Positions 1 through 11,017 of a DNA stretch of 13,106 nucleotides are shown piece after piece (position 1 is the first letter of the stretch; each line of letters begins with the position of its first letter). A program made the position numbers and the translations under genes. Under the pieces are notes generated by a model. That model saw only the letters and a program-made list of their open reading frames with translations. It had not been told where the DNA came from and searched no databases. The stretch comes from an uncultured Actinotalea sp. (GTDB lineage: Bacteria; Actinomycetota; Actinomycetes; Actinomycetales; Cellulomonadaceae), in the NCBI RefSeq assembly GCF_946885855.1, contig NZ_CAMPHH010000078.1:1-13106 (forward strand), given 5' to 3'.

Positions 1-138
1 GACGGGGACCGCGCCGGCAGCGAGGGCACAGGGGAGGGCGGGCCCGGTGGCGCCGGTGGCGGCCCGGGTGGTGCGGGAAGTGGCAACCAGGGGAACGGGG
101 TCGGCCCCGACGGCAACCGGGGCCGGGGCCGCGGCTGA
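1..138 (+). CDS. C-terminal tail of an unidentified Gly-rich protein (partial, cut by window edge)
   Basis: Reading from base 1, the first forward frame stays open for 45 codons and stops at TGA 136-138. The translated tail is low complexity, made mostly of Gly with Asn, Pro, Arg and Ala, and it ends in an Arg-Gly repeat. No start is visible, so the gene begins outside the window. It faces the reverse-strand hydrolase, with only 32 bp between the two stop codons, which is typical of a convergent gene pair. I cannot identify the family from a disordered tail. In many actinobacteria a TerC-family membrane protein or uvrB lies near this side of the hydrolase-uvrA pair, so a TerC-like protein is one guess from context only. 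High GC alone can keep a frame open, so it is possible this is not coding. Confidence 0.5.
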   Translation, partial: DGDRAGSEGTGEGGPGGAGGGPGGAGSGNQGNGVGPDGNRGRGRG

Positions 139-170
139 CGCGGCGGGTCGTCGTCCTGACGGGCATGCGA

Positions 171-863
171 TCACCAGCCGCGCCGACGCCACTCGTCGAG
201 GTGTGGTCGCTCCCGGCCCAGCGTCGTGTCCGCGCCGTGCCCGGGGTAGACCCACGTGTCGTCTCCCAGGACGCCGAAGACCCGGTCCTCGAGATCGGTC
301 ATGAGTGCGCCGAAGGCGTCCGGACCGGAGGTCTTGCCGGGACCGCCGGGGAAGAGGCTGTCCCCGGTGAAGAGGTGGGCGCGGCCCGGGACGGTCCCCC
401 GTCCGGCCGTCGTCGCGGGCTCGCGGTAGAGCAGCGCGACCGACCCCGGCGTGTGCCCGCGCAGCGCGACCACCTCGAGGACCACGTGCCCCACGGACAC
501 GAGGTCACCGTGGTGCAGGCGTCGGTGGACGACCACGGGCATCGCCGCGGCGTCGTCGGCGCCGCACGCGTGGCGCGCACCCGTGACGGTGAGGACCGAC
601 TCCAGCGCGCCGACGTGGTCCGTGTGGCGGTGCGTCGTGACGACGGTGCCGAGCCGCGCGGAGGACGAACCCTCCCGGATGAGGGCGAGGAGCCGGTCGG
701 GCTCGGCAGCGGCGTCCACGAGGAGCTGGTCGCCGTCCGCCCGCGCGGTGAGCAGATAGGCGTTGTTGTCCATCGGCCCGACCGAGAGCTTGCGGACGAC
801 GACCTCGTCGAGCTCGCGGACCGCGGACGGCCCGCCGGGGACGACGTCACCGGTGTAGGTCAT
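171..863 (-). CDS. MBL-fold metallo-hydrolase (glyoxalase II-like)
   Basis: This 230-residue protein has the metallo-beta-lactamase fold and is probably a cytoplasmic zinc-dependent hydrolase acting on thioesters or related substrates; the true substrate is unknown. The metal ligands are all present: the HxHxDH motif (H78, H80, D82, H83), H137 in GHTPGS, D168 in FTGDSLF and H209 in YPGHG. The C-terminus HLDEWRRRGW is characteristic of the actinobacterial group found next to uvrA. I chose ATG 861-863 because GAGGG lies 4-8 nt upstream of it and the conserved domain begins soon after. The open frame continues upstream to 1010, but the extra 49 residues are Arg/Pro-rich and look like shadow sequence. 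The gene is divergent from uvrA across a 182-bp spacer. A GACGAT hexamer lies 6 nt before the start and is a poor -10, so the promoter is uncertain. No signal peptide or membrane segment is seen. The family assignment is firm; the specific activity is not. Confidence 0.9.
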   Translation of the reverse strand: MTYTGDVVPGGPSAVRELDEVVVRKLSVGPMDNNAYLLTARADGDQLLVDAAAEPDRLLALIREGSSSARLGTVVTTHRHTDHVGALESVLTVTGARHACGADDAAAMPVVVHRRLHHGDLVSVGHVVLEVVALRGHTPGSVALLYREPATTAGRGTVPGRAHLFTGDSLFPGGPGKTSGPDAFGALMTDLEDRVFGVLGDDTWVYPGHGADTTLGRERPHLDEWRRRGW

Positions 864-1002
864 GCCCTCATCGTCCACCGTCGGCCACCGCGTCCGCAGT
901 CGACCGGGCGACGCGCGCGCACGCAGGGGCCGGGCACGGGCGCGACGGCGCGCCGGACCGGACGGGCAGGACGGATCCCGCCGCGCCGACGCCGGTGTGA
1001 CG

Positions 1003-1018
1003 TCGAACACTTGTACGA
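1003..1018. promoter_or_regulatory. LexA (SOS) box upstream of uvrA
   Basis: The sequence TCGAACACTTGTACGA matches the Gram-positive/actinobacterial LexA site TCGAAC-N4-GTTCGA with a single mismatch (A at 1015 where T is expected). It overlaps the predicted uvrA -35 hexamer at 1011-1016, so bound LexA would block RNA polymerase. uvrA is a known SOS gene in E. coli and other bacteria, which fits. The site is near-palindromic and sits between divergent genes, but it is 140 bp from the hydrolase start, so control of that gene is doubtful. LexA binding is inferred from the motif and its position. Confidence 0.82.
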
Positions 1019-1039
1019 CCCAGGAGAGCCACGTACGAT
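1011..1039 (+). promoter_or_regulatory. uvrA promoter (-35 TTGTAC, -10 TACGAT)
   Basis: TTGTAC at 1011-1016 and TACGAT at 1034-1039 are separated by exactly 17 bp, which is optimal for the housekeeping sigma factor. TACGAT fits the actinobacterial TANNNT -10. The expected +1, about 7 nt after the -10, falls on the G of the uvrA GTG start at 1046. That predicts a leaderless mRNA. The -35 lies inside the LexA box, which explains how repression would work. Confidence 0.75.
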
Positions 1040-1045
1040 GCTGCG

Positions 1046-3907
<2,862 letters not shown>

Positions 3908-3923
3908 CGTCGCCCGCCCGCCT

Positions 3924-3956
3924 GCGCGGTCGCGTCCGTGGACGACGCGGCCGCGC
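3924..3956 (+). terminator. Hairpin terminator after uvrA (no U-tract)
   Basis: Arms 3924-3936 and 3944-3956 form a 13-bp stem (12 Watson-Crick pairs and one G-U) around a 7-nt loop, 16 nt after the uvrA stop. A 14-nt perfect palindrome, GGTGCGGCCGCACC, follows directly at 3957-3970 and may add a second, bidirectional stop. No T-run follows, which is usual for hairpin terminators in GC-rich actinobacteria. The position between convergent genes supports the role. Confidence 0.6.
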
Positions 3957-3988
3957 GGTGCGGCCGCACCCCGGGACGACGGACACGC

Positions 3989-4014
3989 CCGCCGCTCAGA
4001 GCACCGCGCGGCGG
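3989..4014 (-). terminator. Possible terminator hairpin after the OsmC gene
   Basis: CCGCCGC at 3989-3995 pairs with GCGGCGG at 4008-4014, giving a 7-bp all-GC stem with a 12-nt loop. On the reverse strand it begins 5 nt after the OsmC stop codon. There is no U-tract and the stem is short, so this is a weak call that rests mainly on position. Confidence 0.35.
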
Positions 4015-4018
4015 CCCG

Positions 4019-4531
4019 TCACGGGACGGCGTGCTGCGCCACGCGCAGCGGCGCCGGGTCGAGGCGCACGGGGAAGTTGACCGACCGCGCGATGAAGCAG
4101 TGCTCGTGCGCCCGGGCGTGCAGGGCGGCGAGCCGGGCGTCCGTGACCGGGGTGCCGGGCGCGACGTCGTCGTCCGCGGCGACGGTCACGCACGGGCGGA
4201 GGACGACCTCGCGGAACTGCCCGTGGCCGGCGCCCTCGACGCGCATCGTCCCGGTCGCGCGGTCCGTGTAGCCGACGACGACGACCCCGTCGGCAGACGC
4301 CAGGTGGAGGAACCACAGCATGTGGCACTGGGCCAGCGCCGCCACGAGGAGCTCCTCGGGGCTGTAGCGGTCGGGGTCTCCGCGGAACGCCGGGTCGGCG
4401 GAGCCGGGCAGCGGCGGCTTGGTACCGATGCGGACCTCGTGGTCGCGCGAGTACGCGGTGTAGCTGACGGTCCCGGCCTCACCGGCCCCCGTCCAGACGA
4501 CGTCGGCGGTGTAGCTGTGCAGGAGTCCCAT
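4019..4531 (-). CDS. OsmC family peroxiredoxin-like protein
   Basis: OsmC/Ohr proteins are thiol-dependent peroxidases that reduce organic hydroperoxides using two cysteines. This 170-residue protein has both: C69 at the start of the core helix ([12 protein letters not shown]) and C145 near the C-terminus (HEHCFIARS). E59, ten residues before C69 in YSPEELL, and R50 match the spacing of the conserved Glu and Arg that activate the thiol in OsmC. The CHMLWFLH signature marks the OsmC-like branch rather than Ohr; substrate preference cannot be read from sequence. ATG 4529-4531 is chosen because the fold begins at once with YTADVVWTG and a TAACCT hexamer sits 6 nt upstream, with no good Shine-Dalgarno, suggesting a leaderless mRNA. 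The gene lies opposite to uvrA and uvrC, between them, and seems independently transcribed. Cytoplasmic; no signal peptide. Confidence 0.92.
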   Translation of the reverse strand: MGLLHSYTADVVWTGAGEAGTVSYTAYSRDHEVRIGTKPPLPGSADPAFRGDPDRYSPEELLVAALAQCHMLWFLHLASADGVVVVGYTDRATGTMRVEGAGHGQFREVVLRPCVTVAADDDVAPGTPVTDARLAALHARAHEHCFIARSVNFPVRLDPAPLRVAQHAVP

Positions 4532-4537
4532 CTGCCG

Positions 4538-4543
4538 AGGTTA
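4538..4543 (-). promoter_or_regulatory. Putative -10 element of the OsmC gene (TAACCT)
   Basis: On the reverse strand TAACCT fits TANNNT and ends 6 nt before the ATG, so transcription would start at or next to the start codon. I see no convincing -35 at 16-18 bp. The call rests on the hexamer, its spacing and the lack of a ribosome binding site. Confidence 0.5.
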
Positions 4544-4589
4544 CCGGCCGGGGAACGCGCCGCCCAGGACCCGGCAGCCCGCTCACCCC

Positions 4590-4600
4590 GGTGGTCCACC
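4590..4600. repeat. Short palindrome GGTGGTCCACC in the osmC-uvrC spacer
   Basis: An 11-nt sequence with perfect 5-bp arms around a central T lies in the 115-bp divergent spacer, about 50 bp upstream of the predicted uvrC start and about 60 bp upstream of the osmC start. It could be an operator for either gene. A palindrome this short is also likely by chance in GC-rich DNA. Confidence 0.25.
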
Positions 4601-4633
4601 ACGGCCGCGGACGAGCGTGTCCCCGGCGCGAAC

Positions 4634-4639
4634 TAGGCT
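4634..4639 (+). promoter_or_regulatory. Putative -10 element of the uvrC operon (TAGGCT)
   Basis: TAGGCT fits TANNNT and is followed by 7 nt and then the uvrC ATG, the spacing expected for a leaderless transcript. No recognisable -35 and no Shine-Dalgarno precede it. No LexA box is present; only an isolated CGAAC half-site occurs at 4629-4633. This suggests uvrC is expressed constitutively, unlike uvrA (inference). Confidence 0.5.
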
Positions 4640-4646
4640 CCTGCGC

Positions 4647-6710
4647 ATGGCCGACCCCGCCACGTACCGTCCGCGCCCGGGCCAGGTCCCCGACTCGCCC
4701 GGCGTCTACCGCTTCAAGGACGAGCACGGTCGCGTCGTCTACGTCGGCAAGGCCAAGAGCCTGCGCTCCCGTCTCGCGAGCTACTTCCAGGACCTGTCCG
4801 CGCTCCACCCGCGCACCCAGCAGATGGTCACCACGGCGGCGTCGGTCGAGTGGACCGTCGTCGGCACCGAGGTCGAGGCCCTCGCGCTGGAGTACTCCTG
4901 GATCAAGGAGTTCGACCCGCGGTTCAACGTCAAGTACCGCGACGACAAGTCGTACCCGTACCTGGCGGTCACCCTCGGCGAGGAGTTCCCACGGGTGCAG
5001 GTGATGCGCGGCCGCAAGCGCCCGGGCACGCGGTACTTCGGGCCCTACGCGCACGCCTGGGCGATCCGGGAGACGGTCGACCTGCTCCTGCGCGTGTTCC
5101 CGGTCCGGACCTGCTCGGCCGGCGTCTTCCGGCGCGCGCAGCAGACCGGCCGCCCGTGCCTGCTGGGGTACATCGACAAGTGCTCCGCGCCGTGCGTGGG
5201 GCGGGTGAGCGAGGCGGAGCACCGGACGCTGGCGGAGGACTTCTGCGACTTCATGGCGGGGGAGACGGCGCGCTTCACGCGGCGGCTCACGGCCGAGATG
5301 AAGGCGGCCGCCTCCGAGCTCGACTACGAGCGCGCCGCCCGGCTGCGCGACGACATCGGTGCGCTGGAACGGGCCACGGAGAAAAACGCCGTCGTCCTGG
5401 CGGACGGCACGGACGCCGACGTGTTCGCGCTCGTCGGTGACGAGCTCGAGGCAGCGGTCCAGGTCTTCCACGTCCGGGACGGCCGGATCCGCGGCCAGCG
5501 CGGCTGGGTCGTCGAGAAGGTCGAGGACGTCACGGACGCCGAGCTCGTCGAGCACCTGCTGCAGCAGGTCTACGGGGACGAGGGCGGCTGGTCCGCGCCG
5601 GCCCGCGACTCCGGCGGCGCGCGCCGACCGGAGCAGGTCCGGGTCGCCGACTCCGCCGTGCCGCGGGAGGTGCTCGTGCCGGTCCTGCCGCCGGACGTCG
5701 AGCAGGTCACGGACTGGCTCAGCACCCTGCGCGGCTCCCGGGTGCGGGTGCGCGTCCCGCAGCGGGGGGACAAGCGCGACCTGGCCGGGACGGTGCGCCG
5801 CAACGCGGAGCAGGCGCTGGTGCTGCACCGCACGCGCCGGGCGGGCGACCTCACGACCCGGAGCCAGGCGCTGCAGGAGCTCCAGGAGGCCCTGGACCTG
5901 CCGGCCGCGCCCCTGCGCATCGAGTGCTACGACATCTCCACGACGCAGGGCTCCCACCAGGTCGGCTCCATGGTGGTCTTCGAGGACGGCCTGGCGCGCA
6001 AGTCGGAGTACCGCCACTTCGTGGTCCGCGGACCGGAGGGGGAGGGCGCCCGGGACGACACGGCCGCGATGTACGAGGTCATCACCCGGCGGTTCCGCCG
6101 CTACCTGCAGGAGCAGGAGGACGCCGACGACCTCGCGCTCGGCGAGAACGACGACGACGTCCAGGTGCACCCCGCGCCGACGGGCCGTGAGGTGCCGCCC
6201 GAGGCGCGCCGGCCCGGGAGGTTCGCCTACCCGCCCAACCTCGTCGTCGTCGACGGCGGACCCCCGCAGGTGGCCGCCGCGGCCCGTGCCCTGGCGGACC
6301 TCGGCATCGACGACGTCGCGCTGTGCGGCCTCGCGAAGCGGCTGGAGGAGGTGTGGCTGCCGGGCGAGGACTACCCGGTCATCCTCCAGCGCAGCTCCGA
6401 GGGGCTCTACCTGCTGCAGCGGGTGCGCGACGAGGCGCACCGCTTCGCGATCCGCCACCACCGGTCGCGGCGCAGCAAGGGCATGACGGTGTCGGCTCTC
6501 GACGCTGTGCCCGGTCTCGGGCCGGCGCGCTCCGCGGCGCTGCTCAAGCACTTCGGCTCGGTCAAGCGGCTGCGCGCGGCCACGGTGGAGGAGATCGCGG
6601 CGGTCAAGGGCATGGGGGTGCGAACGGCACAGGCGGTCGTCGACGCCCTGGCCCCCTCACCGGACGCCACCCCGGCCGACGCGGCGCGGGCTGGCATGCT
6701 GGACGCATGA
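4647..6710 (+). CDS. uvrC: Excinuclease ABC subunit C (UvrC)
   Basis: UvrC makes both incisions around a lesion once UvrB is loaded. The 687 residues contain, in order: the N-terminal GIY-YIG nuclease domain (GVY at 19-21, YVG at 32-34, R40, probable catalytic E77) for the 3' cut; a cysteine-rich stretch (C156, C171, C179, C183); the UVR motif that binds UvrB (about 213-248); the RNase H-like domain for the 5' cut with triad D429 (ECYDIS), D536 (VVVDGG) and H598 (DEAHRF); and a tandem helix-hairpin-helix domain (about 617-668) that binds DNA. A strongly acidic, hydrophilic insert (about 489-523) splits the RNase H-like domain. ATG 4647 is preferred over in-frame starts further upstream (from 4617) because the -10 lies just before it and the protein then begins close to the conserved SPGVYRF. 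It is the first gene of the operon, and its stop overlaps the rapZ start. Confidence 0.97.
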   Translation: MADPATYRPRPGQVPDSPGVYRFKDEHGRVVYVGKAKSLRSRLASYFQDLSALHPRTQQMVTTAASVEWTVVGTEVEALALEYSWIKEFDPRFNVKYRDDKSYPYLAVTLGEEFPRVQVMRGRKRPGTRYFGPYAHAWAIRETVDLLLRVFPVRTCSAGVFRRAQQTGRPCLLGYIDKCSAPCVGRVSEAEHRTLAEDFCDFMAGETARFTRRLTAEMKAAASELDYERAARLRDDIGALERATEKNAVVLADGTDADVFALVGDELEAAVQVFHVRDGRIRGQRGWVVEKVEDVTDAELVEHLLQQVYGDEGGWSAPARDSGGARRPEQVRVADSAVPREVLVPVLPPDVEQVTDWLSTLRGSRVRVRVPQRGDKRDLAGTVRRNAEQALVLHRTRRAGDLTTRSQALQELQEALDLPAAPLRIECYDISTTQGSHQVGSMVVFEDGLARKSEYRHFVVRGPEGEGARDDTAAMYEVITRRFRRYLQEQEDADDLALGENDDDVQVHPAPTGREVPPEARRPGRFAYPPNLVVVDGGPPQVAAAARALADLGIDDVALCGLAKRLEEVWLPGEDYPVILQRSSEGLYLLQRVRDEAHRFAIRHHRSRRSKGMTVSALDAVPGLGPARSAALLKHFGSVKRLRAATVEEIAAVKGMGVRTAQAVVDALAPSPDATPADAARAGMLDA

Positions 6711-7645
6711 GCCAGGAGCCGCCACCGACCACCGTCCCGTCCGGCATCCCGGTCCTGGAGGCGACCACGCCGACCCCCCGCGGCGAGCTGCCGGAGCTGC
6801 TCCTCATCACGGGCATGTCGGGCGCGGGCCGCAGCCGCGCCGCCGCGGTCCTGGAGGACCTCGACTGGTACGTCGTGGACAACCTGCCGCCGCAGCTGCT
6901 GCCCCAGATGGTCCGGATGATGAGCGCGGCCCAGGGGGCGGTCCACCGCCTCGCGGCCGTCGTCGACGTGCGCGGCCGGGAGTTCTTCCGCGACCTCGTC
7001 GAGATCATCGACGGCCTGCGGGAGTCCGGCTTCTCCTACCGGCTGCTCTTCCTCGACGCCTCGGACCCGGTCCTGGTCCAGCGCTTCGAGGCGGTCCGGC
7101 GTCCGCACCCGCTCCAGGGCGACCGCCGCATCCTCGACGGCATCGCCGAGGAGCGCGAGCTCATGCGCGGCCTGCGGGAGCGGGCCGACATCGTCATCGA
7201 CACGACCGAGCTCAACGTCCACGAGCTGGCCCGCGAGGTCCGTTCCGCCGTGACGGGTGGGGAGGGCGACGCCCTGCGGGTCAATGTCCTGTCCTTCGGC
7301 TTCAAGTACGGGCTCCCGCTCGACGCGGACCACGTCGTCGACGTGCGCTTCCTGTCCAACCCGTACTGGATCGGCGAGCTCCGGCACCTCACCGGTCGTG
7401 ACGAGCCGGTCCGGGACTACGTCCTCGGTCTGCCGGGGGCGGCGCTGTTCGTCGACCGGTACGTCGACGCCCTCGAGCCGGTGCTCGCGGGGTACGAGAC
7501 GGAGGACAAGCGCTACGCGACCGTCGCCGTCGGCTGCACCGGCGGGAAGCACCGCTCGGTCGCGATGTCCGAGGCCGTCGCCGCGGCCCTGCGCGAGCGC
7601 GGGCACCGGGTGGTCGTCTCCCACCGCGACCTGGGGCGGGAGTGA
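6707..7645 (+). CDS. rapZ: RNase adapter / nucleotide-binding protein RapZ (YvcJ)
   Basis: RapZ-family proteins bind nucleotides. In E. coli RapZ directs RNase E to the small RNA GlmZ and so senses glucosamine-6-phosphate, while B. subtilis YvcJ hydrolyses GTP. The actinobacterial role is unknown. The 312-residue protein has a variable N-terminal stretch of about 30 residues, a P-loop GMSGAGRS (36-43), the YVVDNLPP segment (55-62), [10 protein letters not shown] (85-94) and the conserved C-terminal domain from SFGFKYG (196-202) through RFLSNPYW (214-221) to GCTGGKHRS (276-284). The P-loop has Arg42 where Lys is canonical; I recall this from other actinobacterial RapZ proteins. The ATG lies within the uvrC stop (ATGA, 4-nt overlap) and there is no strong Shine-Dalgarno, so translation is probably coupled to uvrC. 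The yvcK gene follows with another 4-nt overlap. Confidence 0.95.
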   Translation: MSQEPPPTTVPSGIPVLEATTPTPRGELPELLLITGMSGAGRSRAAAVLEDLDWYVVDNLPPQLLPQMVRMMSAAQGAVHRLAAVVDVRGREFFRDLVEIIDGLRESGFSYRLLFLDASDPVLVQRFEAVRRPHPLQGDRRILDGIAEERELMRGLRERADIVIDTTELNVHELAREVRSAVTGGEGDALRVNVLSFGFKYGLPLDADHVVDVRFLSNPYWIGELRHLTGRDEPVRDYVLGLPGAALFVDRYVDALEPVLAGYETEDKRYATVAVGCTGGKHRSVAMSEAVAAALRERGHRVVVSHRDLGRE

Positions 7646-8643
7646 CCGGCCCGCACGCGGAGCCCCGCAACGGCGGCGTGGGTCCCGCGGTCGTCGCGCT
7701 CGGCGGCGGGCACGGGCTGTCCGCGAGCCTGTCCGCCCTGCGGCTCATGTCCGACCGCCTCACGGCGGTCGTCACCGTCGCGGACGACGGCGGCTCCTCG
7801 GGTCGCCTCCGGGAGGAGATGGGCGTCCTGCCGCCGGGCGACCTCAGGATGGCGCTGTCGGCGCTGTGCGACGACTCCGAGTGGGGCCGCACGTGGCGGG
7901 ACGTGCTCCAGCACCGGTTCCACTCGGACGGGTCGCTCGACCAGCACGCGGTCGGCAACCTCCTCATCGTGGCCCTGTGGGAGCTCCTCGGGGACACCGT
8001 CGCGGGCCTGGACTGGGTGGGCAGGCTGCTCGGGGCGCGCGGCCGCGTGCTGCCCATGGCGGCGGTGCCGCTGGCGATCGAGGCCGAGGTCGTGGACACG
8101 GTCGACGGCGAGGAGCGCACGCGGACGGTGCGAGGTCAGAGCCACGTCGCCACCGCCGCGGGGCAGGTCCGGTCCGTCCGCCTCCTGCCTGCCGACCCGC
8201 CGGGGTGCCCGGAGGCGGTCGAGGCGGTCGACGCCGCGGACTGGGTCGTCCTCGGGCCGGGCTCCTGGTTCACCTCGGTGATGCCGCACCTGCTCGTCCC
8301 GGAGCTCTCCGCCGCCCTGCACCGCACCGCGGCCCGGCGCTGCCTGACGCTCAACCTCTCCGCCGAGACCGGCGAGACCCCGGGCATGCGGGCCCACGAC
8401 CACCTCGTCGCACTGCGCCGTCACGCCCCGGACCTGCGCATCGACGTCGTCGTCGCGGACCCCAGCGTGATCGACGACGTCGCGGCCCTGCAGGACGCGT
8501 GCGCGGCGATGGGCGGGCACCTGCTCCTGCGCCAGGTGCGGGTCGGCGACGGCACCCCGTGCCACGACCCGCTCCGGCTCGCCGCGGCCTACCGGGACGC
8601 CTTCGAGGGCTTCCTCGGCGACATCGGGACGCGGGCGCGGTGA
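7642..8643 (+). CDS. yvcK: YvcK/CofD-like UDP-sugar-binding protein (gluconeogenesis factor family)
   Basis: YvcK proteins are structurally related to the CofD phospholactate transferase but act as regulators of carbon and cell-wall metabolism. B. subtilis YvcK is needed on gluconeogenic carbon sources, and the mycobacterial homologue CuvA binds UDP-sugars. The 333 residues show GGGHG (21-25) in the first Rossmann strand, [11 protein letters not shown] (47-57), LPPGDLR (63-69), [12 protein letters not shown] (103-114) and GPGSWFTS (205-212). These mark the YvcK branch rather than true coenzyme F420 biosynthesis CofD, and no F420 genes are nearby. GTG 7642 overlaps the rapZ stop by 4 nt (GTGA), with a G-rich ribosome binding site (GGGGCGG, 7633-7639) just upstream. 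whiA follows 16 nt downstream. The rapZ-yvcK-whiA trio is conserved across Gram-positive bacteria. Confidence 0.94.
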   Translation: MTGPHAEPRNGGVGPAVVALGGGHGLSASLSALRLMSDRLTAVVTVADDGGSSGRLREEMGVLPPGDLRMALSALCDDSEWGRTWRDVLQHRFHSDGSLDQHAVGNLLIVALWELLGDTVAGLDWVGRLLGARGRVLPMAAVPLAIEAEVVDTVDGEERTRTVRGQSHVATAAGQVRSVRLLPADPPGCPEAVEAVDAADWVVLGPGSWFTSVMPHLLVPELSAALHRTAARRCLTLNLSAETGETPGMRAHDHLVALRRHAPDLRIDVVVADPSVIDDVAALQDACAAMGGHLLLRQVRVGDGTPCHDPLRLAAAYRDAFEGFLGDIGTRAR

Positions 8644-8647
8644 TGGC

Positions 8648-8651
8648 AGGA
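8648..8651 (+). promoter_or_regulatory. whiA ribosome binding site (AGGA), decides the start
   Basis: AGGA at 8648-8651 lies 8 nt before ATG 8660. It abuts the alternative in-frame ATG at 8651, leaving no usable spacing. This supports 8660 as the start, which also gives the conserved N-terminus [14 protein letters not shown]. Confidence 0.7.
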
Positions 8652-8659
8652 TGACGCCC

Positions 8660-9640
8660 ATGGCGTTGACCGCACAGGTGAAGGACGAGCTCGCCCGGCT
8701 CCCCGTCGAGAAGACCTCCCACCGCAAGGCGGAGGTCTCGGCGACCCTGCGCTTCGCCGGTGGGCTGCACATCATCTCGGGCCGGATCGTCATCGAGGCC
8801 GAGCTCGACACCGGGGTCGCCGCGCGGCGTCTGCGCCAGTTCGTCTCCGAGGTCTACGGCCACACCAGCGACGTCGTGGTCGTCAGCGGCGGGGGCCTGC
8901 GCCGGGGGCCCCGGTACGTCGTCCGCGTCGTCAAGGACGGGGAGTCGCTCGCACGCCAGACCGGGCTGCTGGACAACCGCGGGCGCCCGGTACGGGGGTT
9001 GCCGCCGCAGGTCGTCTCGGCCGGCACGGGGGAGGCGGAGGCCGCGTGGCGCGGCGCCTTCCTGGCCCACGGCTCGCTGACCGAGCCGGGTCGGTCCGCG
9101 GCGCTCGAGGTCACCTGCCCCGGCCCGGAGGCCGCACTCGCCCTCGTGGGCGCCGCGCGGCGGATCGGCATCGCGGCGAAGGCCCGCGAGGTGCGGGGCG
9201 TGGACCGCGTGGTCATCCGGGACGGCGACGCCATCGGCGCCATGCTGACGCGCCTGGGCGCCCACGACGCCGTCCTCGTCTGGGAGGAGCGGCGCATGCG
9301 CCGCGAGGTCCGGGGGACGGCCAACCGCCTGGCGAACTTCGACGACGCGAACCTGCGCCGGTCCGCCCGGGCAGCGGTCGCGGCGGGGGCACGGGTGGAG
9401 CGCGCCTTCGAGATCCTCGGCGAGGACCTGCCGGAGCACCTGCGCGAGGCCGGGATGCTCCGGCTGCAGCACAAGCAGGCCTCCCTCGAGGAGCTCGGCC
9501 AGCTCGCCGACCCGCCCCTGACCAAGGACGCCGTCGCGGGCCGGATCCGCCGCCTCCTGGCGACCGCCGACAAGAAGGCGGCGGAGCTCGGGATCCCGGA
9601 CACGGAGGCCGGCCTCACGGCCGACATGCTCGACGTCTGA
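8660..9640 (+). CDS. whiA: DNA-binding regulator WhiA
   Basis: WhiA is a regulator found throughout Gram-positive bacteria. In Streptomyces it works with WhiB to switch on sporulation septation genes, and in B. subtilis it influences cell division and chromosome segregation. The 326-residue protein has the usual two parts: an N-terminal pair of degenerate LAGLIDADG homing-endonuclease-like repeats (around LRFAGGLHI at 30-38 and [12 protein letters not shown] at 129-140) that has lost nuclease function in the family, and a C-terminal sigma70 region 4-like helix-turn-helix (about 275-310, within [20 protein letters not shown]). The central stretch (about 140-250) appears nearly identical to what I recall of Streptomyces WhiA. 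It is probably the last gene of the uvrC operon, since a hairpin follows 11 nt after the stop. A close homologue does not by itself imply that the organism sporulates. Confidence 0.97.
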   Translation: MALTAQVKDELARLPVEKTSHRKAEVSATLRFAGGLHIISGRIVIEAELDTGVAARRLRQFVSEVYGHTSDVVVVSGGGLRRGPRYVVRVVKDGESLARQTGLLDNRGRPVRGLPPQVVSAGTGEAEAAWRGAFLAHGSLTEPGRSAALEVTCPGPEAALALVGAARRIGIAAKAREVRGVDRVVIRDGDAIGAMLTRLGAHDAVLVWEERRMRREVRGTANRLANFDDANLRRSARAAVAAGARVERAFEILGEDLPEHLREAGMLRLQHKQASLEELGQLADPPLTKDAVAGRIRRLLATADKKAAELGIPDTEAGLTADMLDV

Positions 9641-9651
9641 GGCGGCCCGCA

Positions 9652-9678
9652 CCGGCGGTCCGCCGAGCGGTCCGCCGG
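9652..9678 (+). terminator. Hairpin terminator after whiA (no U-tract)
   Basis: A compact 27-nt hairpin lies 11 nt after the whiA stop. Seven GC pairs (9652-9658 with 9672-9678), one T-T mismatch and four more GC pairs (9660-9663 with 9667-9670) close a 3-nt CGA loop. It contains the direct repeat GCGGTCCGCCG. No T-run follows, but the stem is strong and the position at the end of the operon fits a terminator. Confidence 0.65.
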
Positions 9679-9705
9679 GGCGTCGTGGCTGACCAGGTGC
9701 CGTGA

Positions 9706-10908
<1,203 letters not shown>

Positions 10909-10937
10909 CCTCACCGGCCCCTGAGCATCGCGCTCAT

Positions 10938-10983
10938 GACGACGTCCGCGTGCCGCGCCACCCCGGGGCACGCGGACGTCGTC
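10938..10983 (+). terminator. Perfect 17-bp intercistronic hairpin between gap and pgk
   Basis: Arms 10938-10954 and 10967-10983 are exact reverse complements over 17 bp, with a 12-nt loop. The hairpin begins 29 nt after the gap stop and ends 34 nt before the pgk start. There is no T-run. It could terminate part of the transcription leaving gap, or protect the 3' end of a processed gap mRNA; both would lower pgk-tpiA relative to gap. I see no clear promoter between the hairpin and pgk, so partial readthrough seems necessary. Confidence 0.65.
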
Positions 10984-11017
10984 GCGTCACGACCCTGACA
11001 CCCCTCGAGGGAGAGAC

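Noticed and set aside
864..1010. Extended N-terminus for the MBL-fold hydrolase
   Set aside because: The 49 extra residues are Arg/Pro-rich and not conserved-looking, the internal ATG has GAGGG at proper spacing, and an extension would run into the uvrA control region.
4629..4633. CGAAC half-site near the uvrC promoter as a second LexA box
   Set aside because: The matching GTTCG half is absent at the required spacing (CTCCT is found instead).
4479..6551. A 690-codon open frame antisense to uvrC
   Set aside because: Same kind of shadow: it spans uvrC and the start of the real OsmC gene, is biased in composition and shows no motif.
7642..8643. True CofD (coenzyme F420 biosynthesis) instead of YvcK
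   Set aside because: The GGGHG and [10 protein letters not shown] motifs and the position between rapZ and whiA identify the YvcK branch, and no F420 partner gene is present.
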